The position numbers and the translations under genes are program-made. From positions 5,704,001 through 5,768,000 of the forward strand of contig OZ005707.1 of the NCBI GenBank assembly GCA_963930775.1: 64,000 nucleotides of DNA. The letters are read 5' to 3'. Every line of letters starts with the position of its first letter. Position 1 is the stretch's first letter. Below, in pieces: positions 45,641 through 58,100 of this stretch. The notes under the pieces were generated by a model. That model was given only the letters and a program-made list of their open reading frames with translations. It made no database searches and was not told the DNA's origin. The DNA comes from Cliona cf. orientalis. Taxonomy: Eukaryota; Porifera; Demospongiae; Clionaida; Clionaidae.

Positions 45641-48600
45641 ATGGCTATCAAGTTTCATTTTATCAGAGCAAATTTACTTATAACGTTGATATTTGCGATA
45701 CCGAGGTTAAATGCTATTGCTGCTAGTAACAATGATGACTTTGGGCTCTACTTGGAGGTCTACCCGCCCGTTGATCTCTCTCAAAATCAGCTCGACTGCG
45801 TTCCTGAAACTAACAGAACGTGCCCGCTCTATATCGCCTTGTCCATGTCCTTCGGCGGTGAATATTTCAGCGGTGGGATTGTGCCTGGCGTGCAGTATGC
45901 TCTCGACCAGATTAACGCTGATCCGGACTTGTTAGCTGGATACTCGCTTCACTACACACTCACTGACTCACAGGTACAGTTATTGTAATAAAATTATCAT
46001 TGGAAAAAACTTCCCATGCTTTGTATACTATAGCTATACCATCTAGAGAATGATCATCAGTTACCCTGGCTCATGATCATAATCATGCATATTAACATTC
46101 GGCTGAATGCGCCACTATTAAAATCAATGTGCTATAATATTATTATTATTATTATTGTAGTGCAATAGAACAGTGTCCCTAAGAGCTATCCATGCTCAAC
46201 TCTTCAATCCACCAATTAAGATAGCTGCCATGGGCTCAGGCTGCTCTATTGCAACTGAAGCATCTGCTGAAGTGTCGCACTTTTACAACATTACACAGGT
46301 AGGTGACAATAATAATATATTATCTATGAATCATGCCTGAAAAAATTTAATAATAGTAAGTGACCTAAGCTAGTTAACCTTGTAAACATAGATCTTCTGT
46401 TGAAGCTGCAGTTCTAATGGTGCATGTGGTAAAATAATATTATATATAAATATATTACAAGCCACATCTGATTCAGTGCCGTGGCCTCAATCGCAGAGAT
46501 GGTACTAGTCTGTTCTCGACCTCGACTGGGACAAGTTTCAATACTTCAACAATCACAGGAGATGAACTGTATATAGCATAAGACGGTTAGCTTTATTTAT
46601 ACACGGGATTACGCCAGCCAAGAGAACGCATGAAGTTTGGCCAGTGGTACACTTGTAGGAGAAAGTAGCACTCGGCTTTTAATGTATTCGCTGGATACAG
46701 GCATCTAATACTCTACATGCATATAATATACTTATCGATTTTCGAATTCAAGTCTCAGAAAGGCCCTGAATTTTATAATTACCTCATAGATTACACCATA
46801 GATTTCATCATACATTACACCATAATTACCTCAGAAAAATAAATTGCTATATACTGGGGATGTAATGTAATTATGGTGGACTTTACATACACTGCAGGTG
46901 TCATGTGTTTCATCGTCAATTGCTCTGGGCAACAGAGTTCAGTACCCTAGCCATTTTCAGGTACTCTCGCCAGATGCTAATTTGGCGAATGGATTTTTTG
47001 CCATCATAAAACATTTTGGATGGAGGAAAGTGGCTCTTATTGTGCAGGATGAAAACGTACTGACAACTGTGAGTTCAAGTATACTTATTCTTTATACAGC
47101 AACTGGCAAATTTAAGGATCTCCCCATACAAACTGACACGTGTATATTAGTAGTCAGTTTCTCAGTTTTTAGTGTGACACAACAGCGGGATATGTACATG
47201 CAGCTACAAAACATAACATGTCAAGTTTCGATCATTGTGTGAACTTCCTTTCTCTGAAAGTCTCTGGATGTAGGGAACATTGCCTGAGAAGGTCCCATCA
47301 TGCAAGGGCTGACTTCAACACCCTATAACTGCATGCTGTTGTATATTTTATTTATGCCATGCATGTCTGCAGCTGGGGGGATTGGCAGACTAAGGTTGCA
47401 TGCGTGGGTCTTAGCTATAATTCTTTAACTTGCTCGAAGTAATATTAATGCACGGTTATCTCTTCCAGGCTATGGATAGGCTCAAGCGATATCTGGATCA
47501 CAATGGCACCAAATACTCTGAGAGGCAATTTGAAACGAAAGACGGCATAGAATCACTAGGAGAAAATCCATTCGTATATCACTCATAATAATAATAATAA
47601 GAATCTAAGCATACACACTACATAATTATTATTATCACGTATACAGGACCCTGAAGCAAGAATATTCGTCCTTGCTATGTACCAATCCAGAGCACTACCT
47701 CTCATGTGTAAGGTAGGCATTCCCATATTAATAATAATAATAACATTAAATTTGTGGGTTAACCTACTTTGCTTTTGAGCCCTTCATATTTATTATTATA
47801 TCCTACCTAGACTAACTTAAATGCCATGCATGCATAATAATTATTAATTTTTGTGCATTACATTATGCATTCAGTGCCATTCACTAGTTATACTGAGCTC
47901 TCTCTGCTGTAGCCTATACTTAAATGTTGTGTAGCTATAACAATAATTATTCTAATTGTATAGATAGATCACTCCAGGTATGACTAAATAAATGTAAATG
48001 TTCTGCATGCATGCAGGCATTTGAGCATGGTATACGATACCCCCAGTATATTTTTATCTTCTACGGATGGTATGAAAACAACTGGTGGGTGGGGACTCAG
48101 GAAGAACAGGATCTCCTTCGCAACATGTCAGCATTCTCAGGCTGTACTGCTGAACAGAGAGCAAGCGTGGTGCCTTACTCACTGGCTCCACTTCAGGCTG
48201 AATTCCTGCAGGATCAAAATGAGAGTGCCATCATTAGCAGCGGCATTGTGAGCTGCAAAAGTCTAGCTATAATTATGATGCATATCTAAAGTAAAGGTTG
48301 TAACTCTGAAAGTGATGTTTAGAGGTGCAGCTTTAAGTTACATAGTTGTACCATTTACTCTTGGTTGTGCAGTAACAGAGAAATTAAGCTAACTACCAGT
48401 GTGCTATACAGCTTAATTTGATGTAGTCTGCTACGTGATATAATATACAACACTGTCCTCAAGTTTTCTTATCAATTACTGTCATTACGAGAAAGATATA
48501 CTTCCTGCTAGATAATTAACATAATTAGACAAGGACATTGAAACCAAGAAACTATACTATTTAAATGGTGCAGTTTCTTGGTTTCAATAATTTAATCGTT

Positions 48601-51600
48601 GTTACATACACAGCACACACAAGATGTTCTTAATATTATTGCAGAATGGTACGCAGTTTCTAACAGAATACAGAAGGTATCGGAATATGTCAAGATTCAA
48701 CCTAACACGGGATGATGTTTATTCTCAGCAGTGCTATGATGCCACGTGGGCTCTAGCATATGCCCTCAATGATACACTCAGTGACACTGGTGAGATATAT
48801 CATACATTACAGTATCACTATGCAAGCTAGGGCTTATAGATTACAAGTCCTTGGTAAAACTGACTATAAGAGGTTAGAAATTAATTAATAACAGAGCATC
48901 AAGGAAAGAGAGCAGGAAATGTAACTGGTCTGCAACAGTTTCAATATAACAATTCTCAAGTTGTACAAAAGGTCAAGGGTCACTTGGAAAGAATAGATTT
49001 CGATGGAATTACGGTATGAAAATTAATATTAATATCTAGATACAGCTACCAACAAAAAGTTACAATCACTGCTCATGAGCTCTAGCTACTATAATAAATT
49101 ATACACAGGGGAGAATTACATTTGGTCCTGATGGTATTCGCAGGGTAAATAGACTTGTTGTGCTAAGCTACCAACCCCATCAAGAAAGAGGTCAAGAAGG
49201 TGCAGTGGGATTAAATTTAGCTATTAAATTTTATTTTGACCTTTACCCTCCTTTCACCTTTAGAAAATCGCACTATTGATATCACAAGGATTGGTACCGT
49301 AATGGTAACAGACAATGGTTCTGTAACGTTTAATTTTAATGATGAACATAATGAAGAAAATATCTGGGGTTCAGGTAGGTTATTCATTATAGTTATTAAT
49401 TTTTGAAATGGCCATAATAATTATCACCACACATAATTAATATTATGCACACACTGTCAGCTGGAGTGCCATATGACGGAGTGCCAACCACTCGTTTGGT
49501 GACTGTCAAAGTGCCATTGGCAGTATTCTACATCATCCTCGGAGCAGCGGGCATCATCTTCGCGATCGGTTGCCTCTGTTTCAACTTTATCTACCGAAAA
49601 AATCCGTCAGTAATCAAGCATGCTAATAAATGATCATAGTTAACAATAACATTATGTCAATATCATGCACCGTTGTTTTAGGCTTATTCGTATTACGAGC
49701 CCCAACTTGAACTACCTGATTGGAATTGGAGCAATCATACTCTATATTGATATCAGTCTTTCCGTTACACCATCCACCAATTACAAAGTTGTGATGGTTT
49801 TGTGCAATGTGAGTTTATTAAAATTAATAGTGTTTAGGATAAAAATTTCAGTGAAAATTCAATCTTTCGTACAGCTTTCTCCGTGGTTCAACGCCATTGG
49901 CTACTCCCTCTGCTTTGGTACCATAGTGGTGAAAATGTTTCGTGTCTACAACATCTTTAACAATCCAACTCCGGCTAAGAAAGCAGTAAGCTATATAGTT
50001 GCGCACTGGTGCTATAATGTACTACCAATAATGCATGATCATACTGTTGCTTAATCAATAGCTTCATAATAATAATATTATAATATCCCCCATGCATCAT
50101 CACCTCTTCTCAAGGCTAGGCAACTACACTGGCTATAGGTGGCTCTGGTTTAAGTTCTGGTTCACGTACATGCCTGAGCAGGTAGCTAATGGCCAGGTAT
50201 GGTTCCCTCAGTTTGGGGTGGGGGGGGGGGCAATCAGAAGTGATTGTTGACTGTAATCTGCATGAATATTTCTGAACTTTGTGTGAATAAATTATTTTAG
50301 GCTATACATGATTGGAAATTGTCACTCTTTGTACTCCTATTGGTTGGAATTGATGTCCTGATCTTAATCATTTTTCTGGTGGTTGAAGGAGTGAGGGATA
50401 GGCTCAACGATATCAAAGAAGAAAAAGACAGAGAAAATCCTATGAGTACCGAAGGGGTAAGACACTATATTGTCAGCAAAATTGATATTGATCATTATGT
50501 GACTTGCTATGAGAAAAGGGACCGTCCGTGGTAGTAGTATGAAACATGAATAATTTTACCATGACAATGTCCAACTTGCTTTCTACAAAATTAATGTAGT
50601 ATAGTGAGTATACTTGTATCAGCGTATTGACACCAACATACAGCAGATACACCTTATTATTATTCCCTACACACTATTACAAGCTACATACGATAAACAC
50701 AAATTCCAAATGGTCCCTTTTCTTAGAGCTGGTCACATTTTATACACCTTTACCTCATACAATAACAATGAATAATTCGTTATGATTCAGGAGCTTCAAA
50801 TGATCAACTTATTCTTCATTTTTGTGTGTAAATCGAAGGGCCGTGACATTGCTTTGGGTGTTCTCTATGGTTACAAGGCACTCCTGCAAATCATTGCTAT
50901 TCTGTTTGCGTTCTCCACAAGAAAGATCAAAGTTAAGGGTCTCGATGATGCCAAGTACATTGTCACTGCCGTCTATGTCACCAGTATTGTTACAGCTGTC
51001 ATCATTGTTGCTACGTACACCCTTTACGACTACAGCAATGCGCTGTCTGCCGTCCTATGCAGTGGAATATTCATCGGAGCTACCATTATCCTGCTACTCG
51101 TCTTCATACCAAAGGTCAGGTATGACTTATAGCTATAGTGTATAGAGACTCAGAGTGTTCCATTGTGATATACAATAGCTAGCTAGCCAGGGCCGCTCAG
51201 TGTTCACTGAGTCACTGTTGCTTTGATTCTGTCATGTTCACATCCCAGCAGCTAGATGTCAAGAAGAATCATCCTGTAGTAACTTCATCAAGACCTGTAT
51301 GTATAATGTCATGAGACCGTACTCCAGCGGAATTGGTACAGGGTCGTTTGCGGAGGCGCGGGTATTAGATTACCTCATGGGTTACATCATAAAATTCAAT
51401 ACTTGGAAATCATCATGGCCGCTCTCTCTTGCAGATGGTTGCATTATACAAAGATCCGGAAGGAAAAACAGTTACTGTATTTACCAGGCCTGTCAGTGTC
51501 TCTCAGCACTCTCCTCAGCCTCGTGCCAAGTCAGATATCTCAATAGCAGTACAAAAGTCATTGCATTTGACCGATCACTCAACTGCTAGTGAAGTAGAAT

Positions 51601-51674
51601 TGTTGAGAAGGAGGATCTGTGAGCTAGAGTCAAGGCTGGCCAATGGGAATCATGAAAAGAACAATTTGGAGTAG
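45641..51674 (+). CDS. GABA-B-like class C GPCR, copy A4 (870 aa, intact)
   Basis: Exons: 45641-45973, 46161-46298, 46898-47068, 47469-47573, 47647-47712, 48017-48247, 48645-48789, 48895-49013, 49109-49199, 49264-49374, 49461-49605, 49682-49808, 49875-49985, 50301-50456, 50791-51114 and 51435-51674 (TAG). The frame is open. An in-frame ATG lies 21 nt upstream (45620), but 45641 is the start shared with A1-A3 and directly precedes the signal peptide. The flytrap domain has GSGCSIAT, FYGWYENNWW and SQQCYDATWALAYALN; seven membrane segments and the coiled-coil tail follow. Distinct substitutions cluster in exon 3 (SSSIALGNR, SHFQVLSP). Intron 2 carries an interspersed repeat and intron 14 a MITE. 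It is the copy nearest to B1, 441 bp upstream of it. Confidence 0.92.
46430..46830. repeat. Interspersed repeat in intron 2 of A4, related to 60955-61500
   Basis: Shares TAATGGTGCATGTGGTAAAA, TAGCTTTATTTAT, TATTCGCTGGATACA, ATACTCTACAT and TTACCTCATAGATTACACCA with 60955-61500, in the same order. Probably two copies of one mobile repeat; no coding content recognised. Confidence 0.7.
50508..50727. mobile_element. MITE with GGTCCCTTTTCT ends (intron 14 of A4)
   Basis: Left CTATGAGAAAAGGGACC and right GGTCCCTTTTCTTAGAG are inverted. It is absent from the same intron of A1 and A3; a relative lies at 63041-63283. Confidence 0.65.
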
Positions 51675-52115
51675 CTAATCATTAACAATGCACGAGTGGA
51701 ACTATAAATTTATAGCCAACATTCTAAATAGTGTCATTAGACTAAGTGGGTGCTCTGAACCAGTCATTATGTTTGGCATTCCATATCATATGGATTAATG
51801 TCGTGTGTATAACTACTAGCTATAGAACTAAGCCAGAATACAATATTTTCAGTACAATAATAATTATCAATGCTGACTTAATATTATATCTAATTAAGCA
51901 GGATGTGGGTACTATAGTCTAAGGACACATTGTTGAGAGCGCATTTCTTTGGACTGGTGCATGTGCATATACGTAATATTATTATATCCACTGGCAGACT
52001 TCCGTGCAATGTGTATAAAATATTGGCTCACGTCTTGTTAATTCATCGCCAAATATCCGACTCCCTGTAATAGTGCAGCTTAGACCAGTTTAGCTGGCTA
52101 ACTGAGGCTTACTGC
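51675..52115. promoter_or_regulatory. A4 3' flank and B1 promoter region
   Basis: 441-bp spacer. The first half matches the A2 and A3 3' flanks; the second half (from about 51955) is the intact form of the promoter seen in the two type B remnants. I recognise no TATA box or NRF1-like box here. Confidence 0.4.
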
Positions 52116-55100
52116 ATGGCTCAGTGGATCGCTGTTCGAAAGTTTATTTTAGCTCTCGTATCATTACTTCAATTCTCTGAAATATTTATTTTAGTATCGC
52201 TACCAAAAAATGTCTGCAGTTTCAATGGATACCTCGAGACTTACCCAAAAGTTCAAGAGTCCAGCAATACTACTCCTCTTTACTTTGGTCTCATCATGTC
52301 CTTCCCTGGAGGAGAGTTTGATAGCTCAGGAGCCATTGCAGGAGTGAGGGTGGCTCTGGACAGAATCAACAATGATCCAACACTGCTGCCTAACTACACC
52401 CTGCACTACACCCTCACAAACTCCAGCGTAAGATATCAATAGTTAGCTACTAATTTTGAGCAGCTCAGCTGTCACAGCTTGCCGGATGTGTATCATCAGA
52501 AGTAGCTGCATTACTCCTGGTATCATAAACAGCTAGATTGATGTGTATTGTGTATAGGCCGCGCATGTATGATCAAAAGCATGCTCAGAGCATCCTCTCT
52601 CTTTTATATACTACAGTGTAACAGGACGATTGCATTCAATGCTCTGTTCAATCAAATGTTACTTGGACCAACCAAAGTGGCTCTGATTGGCTCAGGCTGT
52701 TCAGTGGCTACAGAGCCCACAGCTGAAGTCTCACAGTTCTATAACATCACTCAGGTGGGTACGAGAAAACTAACAAACTGCCATGCAGTATCATGTTTTA
52801 AAGCCAGTTTCTCTTGAATAGATATCCTGTGTGTCCTCATCAACCACTCTTTCCGACCGTGCAAGGTTTCGACGCTACTTCCAGCTGCTACCCAGTGAAG
52901 ACTCCATTGCCCCTTCATACTATGGTGTCATCAAAGCCTTTGGGTGGAAGCGTGTCTCCATCATCGTGCAAAATGAGAATCTCTTCTCAGTTGTAAGTTA
53001 AATTTCCTATTAATTGATCAACATGACCAATTGCTGAACTACATGCATGCGCACAGGATACGAGAATCCCAGTGTGCTAGTAATAATTGTTCCCATTTAA
53101 GGCAAACTACATCCAAGATGTTTTGTTGGACTTACTCCGACCCATGCATGCACTTATTCAATGAAAAAAATGTAAATTGTCTCTGTGTATGACTTGGAGT
53201 TAGGCACACACAGTCCAGATATGCTAGTAGTTGGACTTTTATCTCCATTCAAGTGATTTTATTGTCAGACAGGACATCCAACCATGTTATACACACACTC
53301 TGAACAGTGCCAAAGTGCTAACACATTTTAGGAATAAATTAGCTACCTCATGTTTAGACCACATACTAACTAATTCTAAAATTAAATACTGGAAGCTTTA
53401 GCCAAGTGAGTAGCACTCTTACAATGTCATGCTTTTACATGTGCATCGTATAAGTGAGTATAAGTAATCCTAAATGGTCAGATTGTTGGATGCATACGCC
53501 TCACATTTGCGTACTTATATATATGTCTCAAAGTATCAAATCAAGCTATTTAGAGCAAGTGATGCATAACACTTAAGTAGTGGGGCCAACTCTCGATCAA
53601 GTAGCCATACTTAATTTCATCCTTTCTTTCTCAGATGATAACTCGACTAAAAGAGCTTCTTAAGAAAGACAATATCCTTGTGGATGAGAGGAAATTTGAA
53701 ACAGAGGATGGCATTGCTGGTTTGGGAGACACACCATTTGTAAGTATAATAAATCTTCACATCCTAGACTGCTTAAACTTTAAAATTAATGATTTTTAGG
53801 ATCCTGACTCAAGGATTTACATTATTGCTACCTATTCCACCCATGCAAGACACCTACTTTGTGAGGTAAGAATCATGCACTGAATACAATGTATCAGTTT
53901 GCTCCGTTATTATCATAAACCAGGCTAACTTAAAAGAGAGCCTGGTTTGAGGCTAGCATGCACATCACTTGAATCTGCAAACACCATGCAATAATATTAT
54001 TAAACAAGGGTTAACAAAATTTTTTCATTATTTTGAAGTACAATATTCTTTTGGAAAATTTAATAACAAGGCAGTAATGATAGCTAACCATAATTTCTCA
54101 ATTTGTCCTGCCTACAAAAATCGACTAGAGCTCTCTAGAGCACAAAAATCTCGGTGCGTTGCATGGCATTAGCTGCACAAGCAGACAATGATACTATGAT
54201 AGCAGGGTTTCATCTAGCAACAAAAATTTGGGGTGGAAGCGTGGGTGTATTTAGCATACCAAGTTACTTGGGGCATATGTTTAGGAGAATTTCTTTAATT
54301 CCTCCAGATTGTCTCGATCAAAAATAAATACTAGTGGTTTGATCTAGCCTCGTTCCCGGGCTCTCCCCCTCCTCTTTATTTTATACGCGCGATTTTATTT
54401 ACGTGAAATTCGTGCGTATAAAATAAAGAGGAGGGGGAGAGCCTGGGAACGAGGCTAGGTTTGATCTGGTGACTACTATGATGCTTAATCATTAAAATCA
54501 AATTCTTAGGGGGAGGGGGAGCTTCCCCCTGTCCCCCCACCCCCACCCCTCCCCCACCGGATGAAACCCTGGATAGAATGTTATAGTAGCTTCCCGCTGT
54601 ACTCACCTACATAACCTCAAAAATAATTAAATTTTGTTGATGAATACAGCAGGTGTGTCCCACCCACGCCACAATAGCTACAATAGACAGTTTACATACT
54701 AAACACCCACTTAAAATACAAGATGTTGATAGCATAATTAATTTTGTCTGTAAACATCATCCTATCGGAACACTGTTACTAAGTAACCTTTATGCTGTAA
54801 TTCAACACTCCTATCTAATCTACTCCAGCATCAACCTATGCACTTCCACTCTGATGCACCTCAGGTGTTAGATCTATCATCAATCATCTGCCCAGCCACT
54901 CACAGTACTAGTAAAATCAAAACTGGATAAGAGTGTCATGATCTGTGGCTCTTGAAAGCCTAAACCCAATGCAATGTCCTCAAGCAGTTTGGCACAGGAT
55001 TTGAGTCCATGTGCTATAGAGCAAGAGAGAAAAACCTTTAGCTAGCCAAAAATTAATCCAAGAGGTGGATAGAGTAGCTAGCCATCCCCTTCTCTAATTC

Positions 55101-58100
55101 TTTTATGCAACATAGCATATATAGGAGATGTCTCATCCCACTGTAACCTATACTGGTAGTATGGGTAGCCACCCAATCAGCCACTATTCCAGGTAAATAT
55201 CTAGATCAGCGCGTGCAATCCAATATATTTCAAATTCAAGTTAACCATTCTCATTCCATTAGTACTATCCATATTCATCCCCTTGAACTAGATGTGGTCA
55301 TACTTTTGGCATAAAGTGGGGTGAAAAGAGTAAATTCCTATCCTTACCTACCAACACACACCCACCTAGATATCCCTCTGCTATTAATTCCATTTAACTA
55401 CCTAAAACTTCATTTAATGACATCAAAACTGGCGAACAAAGCGATTTTGGCAAAATCAACACAAATCATGCATTTGGAATGCCACAAGAAACCTCATAGC
55501 ACCGCAAATTGGACTCGCAAACGAGGTATGATAGATAGACAGATATTTTAATGTCACGCATAGAATAATGCATCCGGCCAGGATTTGGTCTATGTGACAA
55601 ATATAGGTTATACTACAAGCACAAGTGGGATAAGCGATTTACACCACAAATGCTTCAACGAGTGGTGTAATGGCTTATCCCACGAGTGGGCATAGTATAA
55701 CTGATTTGTACCACTGAAATGAACCACTTTACGTCACACTGTAAATTTTCCAGATAATTAAGAGAAGAGGTCATGCAGGCTTGCATACAAAAACTCAGCA
55801 AGTGGCCAGTGCGATACCAGTGCTTAGTAGCTAGTTGTGCATAGTAGCTCTTGATCTGCGGCTATGGTCCGGATCACTAATTGAAATTGGCTCATCTACT
55901 AGACTACAGATGGTCACACTAATCTTGAGGTCAACATGCAGATTTGCAGACCAGATGTAGCTGCATGGATATCATAGCAAATTAGGCCCATATGGCAGGC
56001 CCCTGAGTTGCACAGAGCTGTGTGGATACCTACAATGCACACAGTGCCTGTGCTTTTGCTTATTCTGAGCTGTTTTGGAACCTTCTCTAATTTTTCGACA
56101 TCCCATGATTCACTACAAAAAAAAAAAAACAGGCCTATACTTTTTACTCTGTGGCTGTAATAATTACTACTTCAATGTAGCCACTGCTTAAAATTCAATT
56201 CTGTGAAGTTAATTAGTAAACGTGCTGTAGCTAGGCTAGCAAAACCACCAAGAAGGTGAGGTGTAAGTTGTAGTTGCTAGGCAAAACCACCAAACACGCA
56301 CAGTATTATTAAGTTATAATTGCTAAGTAAAACCACCAAGCATGCACTGCGGTTAATAACGACACGAAAGTGCTCAATATTAGAGGTGTAATCATAAGGA
56401 ACCAATAAGATCAGCAGAATGGAAGAGTAGAGGGGGAAAGGTTAAAGAATAGAGATAGGATAGGAAATGGGGAAGGGGGCATTTTTTTCTTTTTTTGGAA
56501 GGAATATCAATCCCTCTTTTTTTGCCTTTTTGAATTTTTTGGCATGGTATACACGATCAGATGATTGTATATAGGACAAGATCACAACTGTTATAAAGTA
56601 CTTCACTGATAGTGACAGTAATATAAAGACAAAGACTAAGGAGACACCATGAACAAATAACAGATCTAGACAGTCAAACCATAAAATTAATGATTAAGTG
56701 TGGACAGTTACTAAATCAGTGTGGAAAAATCAGGGAATAACATCTACAATGTAATTAGTTGAACTAAAATTAAACATACTAAGTCTTATTTACATATCTT
56801 TTGTATGTAGCAGCTAGCGTAGACAGAACGACTACTGGGTTAATAATTATTTCATAGCAGTATACTTTGCTACGATAAATACAAAGCCATCATCGTCATA
56901 ATTATAATCCTTCTGTACTTTCAAGAGGCTGTCCTCTGGAAGTAAGCTGTAGCGAACATCCAAAAGACCACCTTCCCTTAACGATTCTAGGACAAATTCT
57001 AGCGACACTCCAAGAAGTATAAATTTATTCCCTCCAATATGATAGCGACCATAGCATTCGGTGGTCTTGAGGCCACAGAAGAGCAATAAATATCCACCTG
57101 GTTTGACGAGAGATATCAGCTTTTTGATTGCATCCTTGTAGTCGCCTTTAGTCTCACATGCTCCTCCGAGGCAAAGAATATTCATCACAATATCATATTG
57201 TGGTCCAGCAAAGCCCTCAGCTATGGGTGGATCTTGCCTTATGTCACATGGAACCACTGCTTTGATAGACTTTCGTAGATTTTCTTCTCGTTGGGTAATT
57301 TCGCATTCATCTTTATTTCCTTCTAGAGTTTGGACTACATATTTAATGTACGGAGTCCAATCCCAGGCTGACGGATCTTTGTCTAGCCACAGCTGTACTG
57401 CCTCACGACATCCATTGGTGAACTCTGCAAGAACGATTTCAGTAGCCGGAATTCCAGCAGCACTGATGACGTGCGCTATTACAGGCCCACATCCATAGTC
57501 CAACACCTTCAAAGTCTCTCCTGGCTTCACTGTGTCAAATTTGGTAGCTTTAAAGAATTGACACACCTTCCCAATGGCAAAATCTCTGAGTGCATTACCA
57601 CCTGGGCATCTATAGTTGATGCAGAGATAGTCTATAGCGCTGAATCTACTCTGGAAGTGGTTACTACTCATACTTTTAATAACCGTGAGCTGAGCTATCT
57701 ATGGTATCTCGAGATGGTGGCAACCTATTGAAAAGAAGAACTTCCTCGCCCGGCTAGCTATACGGTAGCTCTTCAGGAATCTCGTTAAATACGTGCAGAC
57801 TTACTCATTGGTAAGTTTAATCGCAGGGTTTCCCCCAACCTGCCAAGGAGCATCACTTTTGTATGGAATTCCACGCCCTTGCACTCTGATAGTCTATATT
57901 CAATAGAAATTATATGCGTAGCTATAGTTAATAAATTTATAGTCTCTAGGATTTTGTTAAGTAGACGGAGACGACTGGATGCTGTTTTGCCGTGCATTTG
58001 CTGACTATAGCCACGTGACAGCTAGGGGAAATTGTCATGTGGTAACGCGCATGCGCAATCTATATAGGCACGCTAGCGCTATTAAGGGTATAACTGACTG

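Noticed and set aside
57223-57731. Plus-strand ORFs of 86-91 aa at 57223-57731
   Set aside because: They overlap the minus-strand methyltransferase, which has a convincing family match.
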